Shown here: one piece after another, positions 25,048 to 34,291 of the stretch
Numbering within the stretch: position 1 is the first letter of the stretch
Layout of the letters: the number at the start of each line of letters is the position of its first letter
NCBI GenBank assembly: GCA_015068905.1
Contig: SVJQ01000005.1
Coordinates: 1 to 35,745 of the forward strand
Direction of reading: 5' to 3'
From: Oscillospiraceae bacterium
GTDB taxonomy: Bacteria > Bacillota > Clostridia > UBA1381 > UBA9506
Length of the DNA: 35,745 nt
Made by a program: the position numbers and the translations under genes
The notes under the pieces: generated by a model
Seen by the model: the letters and a program-made list of their open reading frames with translations, nothing else
What the model was told of the DNA's origin: nothing
Database searches by the model: none

Positions 25048-26244
25048 ATGAACGTTTTAGTTATTAACGCAGGTAGCTCTTCTTTAAAATATCAGCTGAT
25101 TGATATGGACACTCAGGCAGTTTTGGCTAAAGGCCTGTGTGAAAGAATCGGCATTGAAGGTTCCCGCTTAAAACATACACCCGAAGGTAAGGATTCTGTT
25201 ACTTTAGAATCCCCCATGAAAGATCATTCTGATGCAATCAAAATGGTTATTGATGCTTTGGTTGACAAAAATTACGGCGTTATCGCTGATATGAGCGCTA
25301 TCGATGCTGTTGGTCACCGCGTGGTTCACGGTGGTGAATACTTTAACCAGTCTGTTATCGTTGATGATGACGTTAAGAAAAAGATTGACGAATGCAGCAT
25401 GCTGGCACCCCTGCATAACCCTGCAAACTTAATTGGTATCGAAGCTTGCCAGAAGGCTATGCCCGGCGTTCCTATGGTAGCCGTGTTTGACACCGCTTTC
25501 CATCAGACCATGCCGGCAGAAGCTTATATGTACGCTCTGCCTTATGAATACTATGAAAAGTACAAAATCAGAAAGTACGGTTTCCACGGTACATCTCATT
25601 ACTATGTAGCAAACCGTTGTGCAGCTATGATTGGCAAACCCATTGAAGACTTGCGCATCATCACCCTGCATTTAGGTAACGGTTCTTCTATCACCGCTGT
25701 TAACAAGGGTAAGTCTGTTGATACCTCTATGGGCTTTACACCGCTCGCCGGTGTTCCTATGGGTACCCGTTCCGGTGTTATTGACCCGGCTATCGTAACC
25801 TTCTTAATGGAAAAAGAGGGTCTCTCTGTTGCTGAAACTGATGCTATGCTCAACAAAAAGTCCGGTGTATTTGGTATCTCCGGTCTCTCCAGTGACTTCC
25901 GTGACCTGGATGAAGCAGCAGCTAAGGGCGACGAAAAGGCTCAGCTTGCACTTAAAATGTTTGAATACAGCGTTAAACGTTACATCGGCTTCTATGCTGC
26001 AGCTATGGGCGGTGTTGACGCAATCGTCTTCACTGCAGGTGTTGGTGAAAACAGCATCCAAATGCGTGAACGCATCTTAGCTGATATGGAATTTATGGGT
26101 ATTGCCTGCGACGCTGAAAAGAACAACGTTCGCGGTAAGGAAACCGAAATTACCAAAGCAGGTGCGACTGTCAGAAGCTTTGTTATTCCTACAAATGAAG
26201 AATTGACCATTGCCCTTGATACTAAGAAATTGTTGAATAAATAA
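25048..26244 (+). CDS. ackA: Acetate kinase
   Basis: 398-aa ASKHA-fold kinase making ATP from acetyl phosphate. Signature stretches are [15 protein letters not shown] at the start, [21 protein letters not shown], the phosphate-binding [20 protein letters not shown], and FTAGVGENS and TNEELTIA near the end. ATG 25048 follows AAGGAGG at 25032-25038, which overlaps the pta stop codon, so the two genes are tightly coupled. A strong terminator follows. Confidence 0.98.
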   Translation: MNVLVINAGSSSLKYQLIDMDTQAVLAKGLCERIGIEGSRLKHTPEGKDSVTLESPMKDHSDAIKMVIDALVDKNYGVIADMSAIDAVGHRVVHGGEYFNQSVIVDDDVKKKIDECSMLAPLHNPANLIGIEACQKAMPGVPMVAVFDTAFHQTMPAEAYMYALPYEYYEKYKIRKYGFHGTSHYYVANRCAAMIGKPIEDLRIITLHLGNGSSITAVNKGKSVDTSMGFTPLAGVPMGTRSGVIDPAIVTFLMEKEGLSVAETDAMLNKKSGVFGISGLSSDFRDLDEAAAKGDEKAQLALKMFEYSVKRYIGFYAAAMGGVDAIVFTAGVGENSIQMRERILADMEFMGIACDAEKNNVRGKETEITKAGATVRSFVIPTNEELTIALDTKKLLNK

Positions 26245-26252
26245 TTCAATAT

Positions 26253-26281
26253 AAAACGCCGGTTTTTGCCGGCGTTTTTTT
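26253..26281 (+). terminator. Rho-independent terminator of pta-ackA
   Basis: The stem AAAACGCCGG (26253-26262) with CCGGCGTTTT (26269-26278) is GC-rich with a 6-nt loop, and ends in T (26275-26281). Confidence 0.93.
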
Positions 26282-26304
26282 ATGCTCAAATTTATAAAAT
26301 ATCT

Positions 26305-26332
26305 TTGCAAAATCAGGAAAATATGATACAAT
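26305..26332 (+). promoter_or_regulatory. Sigma-A promoter of the ymdB operon
   Basis: TTGCAA (26305-26310), 16-bp spacer, TACAAT (26327-26332) with TG at 26324-26325 (extended -10). A second TATAAT at 26332-26337 has a poor spacing of 21. Confidence 0.65.
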
Positions 26333-26372
26333 ATAATTATCAATGGGTTTACCCTTAGAACGGAGAAAAACG

Positions 26373-27137
26373 ATGAATGTTTTAGCCATAGGTGATATTG
26401 TCGGCGATACCGGCACCGATATGTTTTTAGAGCATATCGACGGGCTGAAAAAACAGCATAATATTGATTTTTGTATTGTTAACGCAGAGAATGCATCCTC
26501 AAACAATGGCATTACCCGCCGAAAGGCAGAGCTGCTGCTTGATAGCGGTGCGGATGTTTTAACGTTGGGTAATCATACCTTTCGTCAGAAGGATGCTTTT
26601 TCGCTCCTTGCAAACAACTCCCGGGTGATCCGCCCGGCAAACTTCCCTGAGGGAACTGTGGGGAAGGGTGTTACAGTTGTAGAAAAAAACGGAAAGAAAA
26701 TTGCCGTCATTAACCTGATGGGGCGGATTTATATGGATTATATGGATTGCCCTTTCAAAGCGGTTGACAAAATTTTAAAAACAGTTCAGGCTGATTATTA
26801 TTTTGTTGATTTTCATGCAGAAGCCACCAGCGAGAAGATTTCTATGGGATGGCACTTAGACGGTCGTGTTACCGCTGTTTTTGGCACACATACCCATGTG
26901 CAGACAGCAGACGGCTGGGTGCTTCCCAAAGGCACGGGGTATATCACGGATTTAGGTATGACAGGTCCTATCTATTCCTGCTTGGGTGTGAAAAAAGAAA
27001 TTACTTTAGAGCGGTTTATTTCCTGCATCCCGCGCCGATTTGAATTTGCTGACGGCAAGGCACAGCTTTGCGGTGCTGTTTTCGCGGTGGGCGATGACGG
27101 CAAAACTGAAAAGGTGGAGGCTGTTTGCATTCGATGA
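26373..27137 (+). CDS. ymdB: YmdB family metallophosphoesterase (2',3'-cyclic-nucleotide 2'-phosphodiesterase)
   Basis: 254-aa calcineurin-like phosphoesterase. Metal-site motifs are GDIVGDTG at the N-terminus, NAENASSNNG, TLGNHTFRQKD and the late FGTHTHVQTADG. The block DFHAEATSEKISMGWHLDGR is diagnostic for the YmdB/DR1281 family. In B. subtilis YmdB affects RNA turnover, motility and biofilm decisions. CGGAG supports ATG 26373; the ATG at 26343 lacks an SD. The stop overlaps the start of the next gene (ATGA). Confidence 0.93.
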   Translation: MNVLAIGDIVGDTGTDMFLEHIDGLKKQHNIDFCIVNAENASSNNGITRRKAELLLDSGADVLTLGNHTFRQKDAFSLLANNSRVIRPANFPEGTVGKGVTVVEKNGKKIAVINLMGRIYMDYMDCPFKAVDKILKTVQADYYFVDFHAEATSEKISMGWHLDGRVTAVFGTHTHVQTADGWVLPKGTGYITDLGMTGPIYSCLGVKKEITLERFISCIPRRFEFADGKAQLCGAVFAVGDDGKTEKVEAVCIR

Positions 27138-27691
27138 ATAAACAGATAATCAGAAAAGAATTTTTAGAAAAGCGAAATGCCCTGTCTGCTGAAACTGTGC
27201 AGGCTTGGTCCTCTGAAATTGAAAAACACATTTTGCAGTTTGTGTCGGCAACAGAGTTTCGCGTTGTCTTTTTATATGCTGATTTCAGAAATGAGCCTAA
27301 AACCTTAGGGCTGATTGAAAAACTGCTGGCGATGGGTTGCACCGTTGGCCTTCCCAAATGCGGCAAGAAAGGTAAAATGACCATGTACCGGGTGAGGAGT
27401 ACAGAAGATTTATCTGTCGGTGCATACGGAATTTTAGAGCCGCCTGAGGATGAAATAGTAGCGCCGGCTTTGGCAGGGCTTGTGCTTGTGCCCGGCTGTG
27501 CCTTTTCGTATGACGGAAAGCGGCTTGGCTACGGCGGCGGTTATTATGACCGTTTTTTGCCCCTTTGCAAGAATGCAATCCGTGTGGGCGTGTGTTATAA
27601 CATCAGTCTGGCGGATGCCCTACCTGTGGATGATTTTGATGTGGAAATGGACTGCCTTATTACAGAAACAGGCCTTGTGAATAATCTGTAA
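27134..27691 (+). CDS. 5-formyltetrahydrofolate cyclo-ligase
   Basis: 185-aa enzyme that returns 5-formyl-THF to 5,10-methenyl-THF using ATP. The ATP-binding basic N-terminus (KQIIRKEFLEKRNAL) and the family signature RLGYGGGYYDRFLP near residue 137 are both clear, as is the GAYGILEP segment. ATG 27134 overlaps the ymdB stop by 4 bp; a TTG at 27125, nearer to the GGAGG at 27116-27120, is an alternative start. It serves one-carbon metabolism. Confidence 0.93.
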   Translation: MNKQIIRKEFLEKRNALSAETVQAWSSEIEKHILQFVSATEFRVVFLYADFRNEPKTLGLIEKLLAMGCTVGLPKCGKKGKMTMYRVRSTEDLSVGAYGILEPPEDEIVAPALAGLVLVPGCAFSYDGKRLGYGGGYYDRFLPLCKNAIRVGVCYNISLADALPVDDFDVEMDCLITETGLVNNL

Positions 27692-27707
27692 AAAGTTTCA
27701 AGACACA

Positions 27708-27736
27708 TTGAAAAAAAGATGAGTTTGTGATATACT
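27708..27736 (+). promoter_or_regulatory. Sigma-A promoter with extended -10 before the two-TM protein and cinA
   Basis: TTGAAA (27708-27713), 17-bp spacer, TATACT (27731-27736), with TG at 27728-27729. It probably drives the downstream run that includes cinA and recA. Confidence 0.82.
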
Positions 27737-27798
27737 GAATAATAAGCAAAAGATTGCTTGAAAAATTGTAGAAAAGACAGTAGAAAGTGAGAATTGAA

Positions 27799-28344
27799 AT
27801 GGACATTTTTCTGGAATACTTAATGAAGAAAAAACCGACCTGGTTGGATTTTTTAAAAAAGCTTGGTATCGTTTTAGCGGCGCTTGTGCTTTGTTATCTT
27901 GTTTTAATTGGTTTTTGGCAGGTGCAGTTTTTAAGAGCTTATATCTTTATTGCTCTTGCCGGCGTCGTATATTTTGCAATGATTTTTATGCGGAATTTTG
28001 ATTTGGAATATGAATATATTTTCACCAATGGTGATCTGGATATTGATAAGGTTAAAGCCCGCAAGACAAGAAAACGGATGGTCAGCCTTTCCTGTAAAAA
28101 CATTGAGTTGATGGCATCTGATAAAAATATGACCTATAAACGTAATTTTGAAGATGGCGCATTTGCCCAAAAGTATGATGCAGTTTTCAATCCGGAGGAA
28201 GGTCGTGTATATCACGTTATCTTCTCTAAAAATGGTGAGCGGTCCTTGTTAACCTTTCAGCCTCCTGTGAAGCTTTTAGAGGCTATGAGGAAAATGAATC
28301 CCCGCTGTGTCAATGTAGATGTTGAAGATACCATTGCAGAATAA
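27799..28344 (+). CDS. Two-TM membrane protein of unknown function
   Basis: 181-aa protein with no name I can give with certainty. A short charged N-terminus (MDIFLEYLMKKKPTW) is followed by two helices, LGIVLAALVLCYLVLIGFW and AYIFIALAGVVYFAMIFM. A cytoplasmic domain of about 110 residues then has mostly beta character, beginning FDLEYEYIFTNGDLDIDKV, with basic patch KARKTRKRM. The EYEYIFTNGDLDIDKV stretch resembles PH-like domains of Clostridial membrane proteins of unknown role (possibly DUF6106). AAAGTGAG supports ATG 27799. It is upstream of cinA by 17 bp, so it is probably in the cinA-recA transcript. Confidence 0.8.
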   Translation: MDIFLEYLMKKKPTWLDFLKKLGIVLAALVLCYLVLIGFWQVQFLRAYIFIALAGVVYFAMIFMRNFDLEYEYIFTNGDLDIDKVKARKTRKRMVSLSCKNIELMASDKNMTYKRNFEDGAFAQKYDAVFNPEEGRVYHVIFSKNGERSLLTFQPPVKLLEAMRKMNPRCVNVDVEDTIAE

Positions 28345-28361
28345 GGTTAGTGGAGGTATCT

Positions 28362-29582
28362 ATGAAGGCTGAAATTATTGCTGTTGGCACCGAAATTTTA
28401 GTTGGCGATATTGTGAATACCAACGCACAGTTTTTATCTGAGCGCTTGTTTGCGCTGGGTATTGATATGTACTATCAGACGGTTGTGGGTGACAATCCCG
28501 ACAGATTGAAAGAAGCTTGTCGTCTGGCTTTCTCCCGCGCTGATCTTGTGATTTTTTCAGGTGGGTTAGGGCCCACAGATGACGATTTGACAAAAGAAAC
28601 GGTAGCGGAATATTTTGATGTTCCGCTGCTTTTTCATAAAGAAATTGTTGATGAAATCAAGCAATATTTAAACGGCAGATATCCCTTAAGTAACGAAAAA
28701 CAGGCATATATTCCTGAAGGTGCGGCTATTTTGCACAATGACCATGGCACGGCACCGGGTGTGATTTTAGAAAAAGACGGCAAAATTGCTGTTCTGCTTC
28801 CCGGCCCACCGAGAGAAATTGTGCCGATGTTTATCGATAAAGTTGAGCCGTATCTGAAAAAGAAATCTGACTTTGTGATGGAGTCAAAGGTTCTTCGCCT
28901 GTTTGGTATTGGTGAGGCAAAGGTCGGTGAGACTGTTTCTGACCTGATGGATGGGTCAAACCCCACGGTTGCCCCTTATGCCAAAGACAGCGAAGTGATT
29001 TTGCGTATCTCGGCAAAAGCGGAATCAACTGCTGAGGCAGAAACACTGATTGCTGAGGCACAAAGAGACATTGAAGCCCGGTTGGGTGAATATATTTATG
29101 GTTATGATGATGAAACAATGGCGAAAACGACCGTAGCCCTTTTGATTGACAAAAAATTGACGGTAGCTTGTGCTGAGTCCTGCACGGCAGGGCGACTGAC
29201 AGCGGCACTTGGTGATGTTCCCGGTGTATCTTCGGTGCTTTCAGAGAGCGTTGTGACCTATTCAAATGAGGCAAAAATGAAGTATTTGGGCGTTTCGGCA
29301 GAAACTCTGGCAAAACATGGTGCAGTCAGCGCAGAAACAGCCGAGGAAATGGCACGGGGTATTCAAAAAACTGCAGGTAGCGACATTGGTATTTCTGTTA
29401 CCGGTATTGCCGGGCCTGACGGCGGCACAAAAGAGAAGCCGGTGGGTCTTGTGTATGTTGGTGTATGCTATCAGGACGAGGTGACTGTGTTGAAACTGCA
29501 ACTTCACGGTAACCGTGACAGAGTGCGTCACAGCGCTGTTATGCATGGATTGAATTTAATCCGCAAGAGGGTTCTTGCGTAG
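28362..29582 (+). CDS. cinA: CinA: competence/damage-inducible protein, NMN deamidase domain
   Basis: 406-aa two-domain protein. The N-terminal MoaB/COG1058 domain opens AEIIAVGTEILVGDIVNTN and carries FSGGLGPTDDDLTKE and LPGPPREIVPMF. The C-terminal CinA domain (from about residue 255) has VACAESCTAGRLTAAL, ESVVTYSNEAK and GIAGPDGGTKEKPVG, matching nicotinamide-nucleotide amidohydrolases that salvage NMN. GGAGG at 28352-28356 sets ATG 28362. It lies directly before recA, the same order as in B. subtilis and streptococci. Confidence 0.95.
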   Translation: MKAEIIAVGTEILVGDIVNTNAQFLSERLFALGIDMYYQTVVGDNPDRLKEACRLAFSRADLVIFSGGLGPTDDDLTKETVAEYFDVPLLFHKEIVDEIKQYLNGRYPLSNEKQAYIPEGAAILHNDHGTAPGVILEKDGKIAVLLPGPPREIVPMFIDKVEPYLKKKSDFVMESKVLRLFGIGEAKVGETVSDLMDGSNPTVAPYAKDSEVILRISAKAESTAEAETLIAEAQRDIEARLGEYIYGYDDETMAKTTVALLIDKKLTVACAESCTAGRLTAALGDVPGVSSVLSESVVTYSNEAKMKYLGVSAETLAKHGAVSAETAEEMARGIQKTAGSDIGISVTGIAGPDGGTKEKPVGLVYVGVCYQDEVTVLKLQLHGNRDRVRHSAVMHGLNLIRKRVLA

Positions 29583-29618
29583 TATAGAGACGAAAATTAG
29601 AAAAGTGAGGAACATAAG

Positions 29619-30701
29619 ATGAACGATAAAAGACCGCCGGTAGCCGGCAAAAAAGGCGCAGAACCGGTTATGAGAAAGGCAAATGATGCAGAACGCCAGG
29701 AAGCACTGGAAATGGCGATGAAACAAATTGAAAAGGCATACGGTAAAGGTGCTGTTATGCGCCTTGGCAGCGATACCCGCTTAAATGTTGAAGCCGTTTC
29801 TACCGGCGCACTCAGCCTTGACATTGCGCTTGGTATCGGAGGACTGCCTAAGGGCAGAATTGTGGAAATGTACGGTCCTGAATCTTCCGGCAAGACAACC
29901 GTTGCTCTTCACTGTGTGGCTGAAGCGCAAAAACAGGGCGGCAATGTTGCTTTTATTGATGCTGAGCACGCCTTAGACCCCATTTATGCTGAAAAGCTGG
30001 GCGTTAATGTGGCAGACCTTTTAGTTGCACAGCCGGACACCGGCGAACAGGCGCTGGAGATTGCTGAAATGTTAACCCGCAGCGGTGCTATTGACCTTTT
30101 GGTTGTTGACTCTGTGGCTGCCCTCGTTCCCAAGGCTGAGATTGAGGGTGAAATGGGCGAATCTCACGTAGGTCTTCACGCAAGACTCATGAGCCAGGCA
30201 CTGCGTAAGCTTGCCGGCGTTATCAACAAGTCTAATGCGGTTGTTATTTTCATTAACCAGCTTCGTGAAAAGGTTGGCGTTATTTACGGTAACCCCGAGG
30301 TTACAACAGGTGGCCGTGCTCTTAAGTTCTATGCATCTGTCCGTCTTGAAATCAGAAAGCAAGAGGTTATCAAGCGCGGTACCGAAAGTGTTGGCGTACG
30401 CACCCGTGCCAAGGTTGTTAAAAACAAGGTGGCTCCGCCGTTCCGTGAGGCAGAGTTTGATATTATGTACGGCGAGGGTATCTCTCAGGTTGGCTGTATT
30501 TTAGACGTGGCAGCAGACCTTGACATTATTCAGAAGAGCGGTACATGGTATAACTACGGTGACCTGCGTCTGGGTCAGGGCAGAGAAAATTCTAAGGTTT
30601 ATTTACTTGAAAATCCGGAACTAATGGCTGAAATTGACCAGAAGGTTCGTGAGGCTGTGTTTGCGAAAAGCAAGCCTAATGAGGATGAATTAGGAGAATA
30701 A
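29619..30701 (+). CDS. recA: Recombinase RecA with extended N-terminus
   Basis: 360-aa recombinase. Walker A GPESSGKT is at residues 86-93, against 66-73 in E. coli. DAEHALDP, the [20 protein letters not shown] loop (L1 region nearby), [10 protein letters not shown] with the L2 region, and the [15 protein letters not shown] start of the core are all standard. About 20 extra residues precede the core helix, rich in K, P and G ([17 protein letters not shown]). The acidic C-terminal tail is short (KPNEDELGE). GTGAGG at 29606-29611 supports ATG 29619. No LexA box is obvious before it, and transcription may come from the cinA promoter. Confidence 0.98.
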   Translation: MNDKRPPVAGKKGAEPVMRKANDAERQEALEMAMKQIEKAYGKGAVMRLGSDTRLNVEAVSTGALSLDIALGIGGLPKGRIVEMYGPESSGKTTVALHCVAEAQKQGGNVAFIDAEHALDPIYAEKLGVNVADLLVAQPDTGEQALEIAEMLTRSGAIDLLVVDSVAALVPKAEIEGEMGESHVGLHARLMSQALRKLAGVINKSNAVVIFINQLREKVGVIYGNPEVTTGGRALKFYASVRLEIRKQEVIKRGTESVGVRTRAKVVKNKVAPPFREAEFDIMYGEGISQVGCILDVAADLDIIQKSGTWYNYGDLRLGQGRENSKVYLLENPELMAEIDQKVREAVFAKSKPNEDELGE

Positions 30702-30706
30702 TCATT

Positions 30707-31990
30707 ATGAAAACAATGATTGATCATGGGCTGGTTGTCACGATGGATGGCGTCACAGTCTATGAGGATGGGTGTGTTCTGACAGACGGTAAGGCTATAT
30801 CTTATGTCGGTCCTAAGCCGGAGAGTGTGGATTATGACCGCTACATTGATGCCCGGGGTGGCATTGTGATGCCGGGATTGATTAACACACATACCCATTC
30901 ACCTATGACTCTTTTAAGGGGCGTAGGGAACGACCATGCGCTAAATGAGTGGCTTAATGACTATATTTTTCCGCTAGAGGATAAGTTGGATGAGAAAGCG
31001 GTGTATTACGGCACCCTGCTTGCCTGTGCGGAGATGATTAAAAGCGGCACAACGGCTTTTGCCGATATGTATTTTTTTAGCGAAAGTGCTGCAAAAGCGG
31101 TACTTGCGGCCGGTATGAAGGCAAATATTTCGCGCTGTGTAACGGGAACGCATAATGATTATAAGAATCGCCTGGCAGAGGCAAGGGCTCTGTTCCGCGA
31201 TTATAACGGTGCCGGAGACGGCCTGATTAAAATTGAGCATTCGGCCCACTCTGTCTATAGCTGCAGTAAGGATGCCATCCGTAAGGTGGCAGAGGCGGCA
31301 CAGCTTGACGGAACGGGGATTCATATTCACCTGAGTGAAACCATGAAAGAAAACCGCGACTGTTACAGCCGGTATGGTAAATCACCGACAGAGGTTATGC
31401 TTGACTGCGGTGTGTTTGATGTTCGCGCAAATGCGGCTCATTGCGTTTATCTGAGTGAGAACGATATGGATATTTTAAAAAGCCATGACGCAAGCGTTGC
31501 ACATAATCCGACCAGTAATTTAAAGCTTGCAAGTGGTGTGGCGAATGTGAAGGAAATGCTTGAAAAAGACATCAATGTCTCTTTGGGAACTGACGGTTCT
31601 GCCAGCAACAATGCGCTGGATATGTTTGCTGAAATGAAGCTTGCAGGTCTTTTGCATAAAGGTATGCGCTTAGACCCGAAGCTGATTCCTGCAGAAACTG
31701 CCCTTTATATGGCAACAGCAGGAGGTGCTAAAACCCTGGGCAGACAAAATGAAACCGGCATGCTCAAAGCAGGCTATTGTGCTGATGTGATTATTTTAGA
31801 TGCTGACGCACCGGCGCTCGTGCCGGTTAACGATCCGCTTTCAACTCTTGTATACGGCGGTTGTGGCGGTCATGTTATAACATCTATGATAAATGGACAA
31901 ATTGTTATGGAAAACAGAGAACTCAAAACATTGGATATGGCAGATATTAAACGTGGTGTGATAGCCGCGCGAAGTCGTATAGGTCTTTAA
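30707..31990 (+). CDS. mtaD: 5-methylthioadenosine/S-adenosylhomocysteine deaminase
   Basis: 427-aa amidohydrolase. Metal ligands are HTHSPMT (H-x-H), the GIHIHLSE histidine, AHCVYL and GTDGSASNN. The IKSGTTAFADMYFF and LLRGVGNDHALNEWLNDYIFP blocks are typical of the MtaD/SsnA group. The enzyme deaminates MTA and SAH to the inosine forms and links methionine salvage to purines. TAGGAGAAT gives the SD at the recA stop, 5 bp ahead of the ATG region, so cotranscription with recA is likely. Confidence 0.92.
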   Translation: MKTMIDHGLVVTMDGVTVYEDGCVLTDGKAISYVGPKPESVDYDRYIDARGGIVMPGLINTHTHSPMTLLRGVGNDHALNEWLNDYIFPLEDKLDEKAVYYGTLLACAEMIKSGTTAFADMYFFSESAAKAVLAAGMKANISRCVTGTHNDYKNRLAEARALFRDYNGAGDGLIKIEHSAHSVYSCSKDAIRKVAEAAQLDGTGIHIHLSETMKENRDCYSRYGKSPTEVMLDCGVFDVRANAAHCVYLSENDMDILKSHDASVAHNPTSNLKLASGVANVKEMLEKDINVSLGTDGSASNNALDMFAEMKLAGLLHKGMRLDPKLIPAETALYMATAGGAKTLGRQNETGMLKAGYCADVIILDADAPALVPVNDPLSTLVYGGCGGHVITSMINGQIVMENRELKTLDMADIKRGVIAARSRIGL

Positions 31991-32017
31991 AGAATAAATG
32001 GGGGATTACAGCAGTAT

Positions 32018-32917
32018 ATGAAGTATGCAGTCATTGATATTGGTTCCAACACCGTCAGACTTTGTATTTATGAATTAAAAAAGGACAAGCTGACACTTGT
32101 GCTCAATCGCCGTGTTATGGCACTTTTAGGATCAAAAGTGGTTGATGGTGCGCTGAGCCGGGAGGGGATTACAGCAGCCTGCGACGCCCTTTTGTCTTTG
32201 AAGAAATTTATTAAAGAAAGTAAAGTACAAAAAACATTTGTTTTTGCGACAGCGGCACTGCGTAACATTTCTAATACAGAAGAAGCCGTAGCTGAAATTC
32301 AGGAAAAAACGGGCTTGATAATTGATGTTCTATCAGGTGAGGACGAGGCAAATTTAACCTTTGCCGGCGTGGCGCGGGAACAGGATATTTATGACGGCGT
32401 GATTGCCGATATCGGCGGTGGCAGCACAGAACTGATTTTGGTTAAAGAGGGCAGACCTGTGCAGACAGTCAGCCTTCCCATTGGGTCTTTGGTGGCCTTT
32501 GTCCGTTTTGTTGGCAAAAGACCGGCTACGAAGGAACAGATTATGGCGATTCGTCAATATGTTCGCGACTTGATACAGAAATCTTTTATGCAGAAACAGT
32601 CTGCTGAGGTGCTTTTTGGCATTGGCGGCGCTGCCAGAACGGCTTATGAGCTGGAAAAAATTTTATATCCTGCCTCAGGCGGCGCAATGAACACGCTGGA
32701 AACATTGCTGGACCGGCTTTTGGGGGATGAAGCACTGGCTGAGGCGAGCATTTTACAGGCAAGCCCTGAGCGGCTTGATACAGCTCTGCCGGGTGTTGCA
32801 ATTTTATGTGAAGTAGCAGCCTTTTTCGGTTGCAAACATCTGGATGTTTGCCGTGCCGGTGTCAGAGAAGGCTATATCAATAAACAGCTTGGCTTAGTGG
32901 GAAAAGAGGGTGCCTGA
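32018..32917 (+). CDS. Ppx/GppA phosphatase family protein (short form)
   Basis: 299-aa ASKHA-fold phosphatase. Phosphate-binding motifs DIGSNTVRLCIYE at the N-terminus and ADIGGGSTELILV near residue 130 are clear, as is FVFATAALRNISN. The length equals the catalytic domain only; the C-terminal HD-like domain of E. coli Ppx/GppA is absent. Members cleave polyphosphate or pppGpp. Substrate choice cannot be read from the sequence. GGGGGAT precedes ATG 32018. It abuts mtaB (TGA directly followed by ATG). Confidence 0.9.
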   Translation: MKYAVIDIGSNTVRLCIYELKKDKLTLVLNRRVMALLGSKVVDGALSREGITAACDALLSLKKFIKESKVQKTFVFATAALRNISNTEEAVAEIQEKTGLIIDVLSGEDEANLTFAGVAREQDIYDGVIADIGGGSTELILVKEGRPVQTVSLPIGSLVAFVRFVGKRPATKEQIMAIRQYVRDLIQKSFMQKQSAEVLFGIGGAARTAYELEKILYPASGGAMNTLETLLDRLLGDEALAEASILQASPERLDTALPGVAILCEVAAFFGCKHLDVCRAGVREGYINKQLGLVGKEGA

Positions 32918-34225
32918 ATGAGTAAAACCGTTGCAGTTGCAACCTTGGGATGTAAGGTGAATCAATACGAATCCGAAGCGATTGAGGAACAGTTTGACCG
33001 TGCCGGATACGTAGTGGTTGATTTTTCTTTTGCCGCGGATGTGTATGTAATTAACACCTGCACCGTAACCCATTTAAGTGACAGAAAATCCCGTCAGATG
33101 ATTCGACGGGCAAAACAGAAGAATCCTGAATCTGTTTTGGTGGTTATGGGGTGCTATGCACAAACGAACCCTGAAGCTGTGCGTGAAATTGACGGCGTTG
33201 ATATTGTTATTGGCACAACCGGCAGAAGCCAGGTTGTGGAGTTGGTTGAGCGCTTTTTAGAAGAGCGCAGCCACATTGATTTGGTAGATGATTTGGGCAA
33301 AGACTGCATCTTTGAGCCCTTAACCATAGACGGTAGTATGCAAAAGCACACCCGTGCTTTTATCAAGGTGCAGGATGGGTGCAATCAGTTTTGCTCTTAC
33401 TGCATCATTCCCTATGCAAGGGGGCGGATTCGTTCCCGGTCTATAGAGGATGCCGTCAGCGAAGCAAAACGCTTAGCAGAGGCCGGATTTTGTGAGTTGG
33501 TTTTAACAGGTATCCATTTGGCGTCCTGGGGAAAGGATAGTGGAGAAGGGAACCTTTTGAACCTTTTAGAGGCATTGCAGGCAGTTATAGGCATCAGCCG
33601 GATCCGATTAGGGTCATTAGAACCGACGTTGTGTGACGAGAAATTTGTTATGGGTGTCAGCAAGCTCAGCAAAGTCTGTCATCACTTTCATTTGTCTCTG
33701 CAAAGCGGATGTGATGAAACTTTAAAGCGTATGAACCGGAAGTACACGGCTCAGGCGTATTTTGAAGCGGTTGAGCGCATTCGTACTGTAATGCCGGATG
33801 CAGCTTTTACAACAGATGTGATTGTGGGCTTTCCCGGTGAAACTGATGAGAATTTTGAAGCAAGCTATCAGTTTGTAAAAAAGCTGCAGCTTGCTGATGC
33901 GCATATTTTTAAATATTCTAAACGAAACGGCACGCCGGCGGCAAAAATGCCCGATCAGGTTCCGCCGGAAGTGAAGGAAGAAAGAAGCAACAGGCTGCTT
34001 GCTCTGACAGAGGCAAATAGACAGCACTTTGCTGAGGCATATATCGGCAAAACGGTGGAGGTGCTGTTTGAACAGTCCGTAGCACCCGGCGTATATGAGG
34101 GCAAAACGGGCAATTATATCACGGTTCGTATGCAGAACGAAGAAAATGTAATCGGGCACCTGCAAACAGTTTCGATAACAGAATGCAAGCAGGGTATTTT
34201 GTATGGTGAGGTCTGTCAGGCATAG
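32918..34225 (+). CDS. mtaB: tRNA t6A37 methylthiotransferase MtaB
   Basis: 435-aa radical-SAM methylthiotransferase that converts t6A37 to ms2t6A37 in ANN-decoding tRNAs. The N-terminal UPF0004 domain holds three cysteines (TLGCKVNQYES, NTCTVTH, MGCYAQTNPE) for the auxiliary [4Fe-4S] cluster. The radical-SAM motif is CNQFCSYC, followed by IPYARGR. LSLQSGCDETLKRMNRKYT and FTTDVIVGFPGETDENF are typical, and a TRAM domain closes the protein. TLGCKVNQYESE at the start favours MtaB over MiaB or RimO. It follows the ppx gene without a gap. Confidence 0.95.
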   Translation: MSKTVAVATLGCKVNQYESEAIEEQFDRAGYVVVDFSFAADVYVINTCTVTHLSDRKSRQMIRRAKQKNPESVLVVMGCYAQTNPEAVREIDGVDIVIGTTGRSQVVELVERFLEERSHIDLVDDLGKDCIFEPLTIDGSMQKHTRAFIKVQDGCNQFCSYCIIPYARGRIRSRSIEDAVSEAKRLAEAGFCELVLTGIHLASWGKDSGEGNLLNLLEALQAVIGISRIRLGSLEPTLCDEKFVMGVSKLSKVCHHFHLSLQSGCDETLKRMNRKYTAQAYFEAVERIRTVMPDAAFTTDVIVGFPGETDENFEASYQFVKKLQLADAHIFKYSKRNGTPAAKMPDQVPPEVKEERSNRLLALTEANRQHFAEAYIGKTVEVLFEQSVAPGVYEGKTGNYITVRMQNEENVIGHLQTVSITECKQGILYGEVCQA

Positions 34226-34237
34226 ATAAGAGGATAA

Positions 34238-34291
34238 ATGAATACAATTAACCAAAACCGAATTGGGGTTGGTAGATTGTGCTTATTATAA
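34238..34291 (+). CDS. 17-residue upstream ORF overlapping the cwlD start
   Basis: An ATG with a good AGAGGA (34229-34234) opens an 18-codon ORF whose TAA ends 10 bp inside cwlD, overlapping its GTG start region by 13 bp. The peptide has no recognisable motif. It could provide translational coupling for cwlD, which has only a weak SD of its own, or reflect a frameshifted older start of cwlD. Confidence 0.4.
   Translation: MNTINQNRIGVGRLCLL

Noticed and set aside
34199-34228. Sigma-E/G promoter for cwlD (CATAGATA with TGTATG upstream)
   Set aside because: The spacing is 15 bp instead of 17 for sigma-G, the boxes match poorly, and the site overlaps the end of mtaB.
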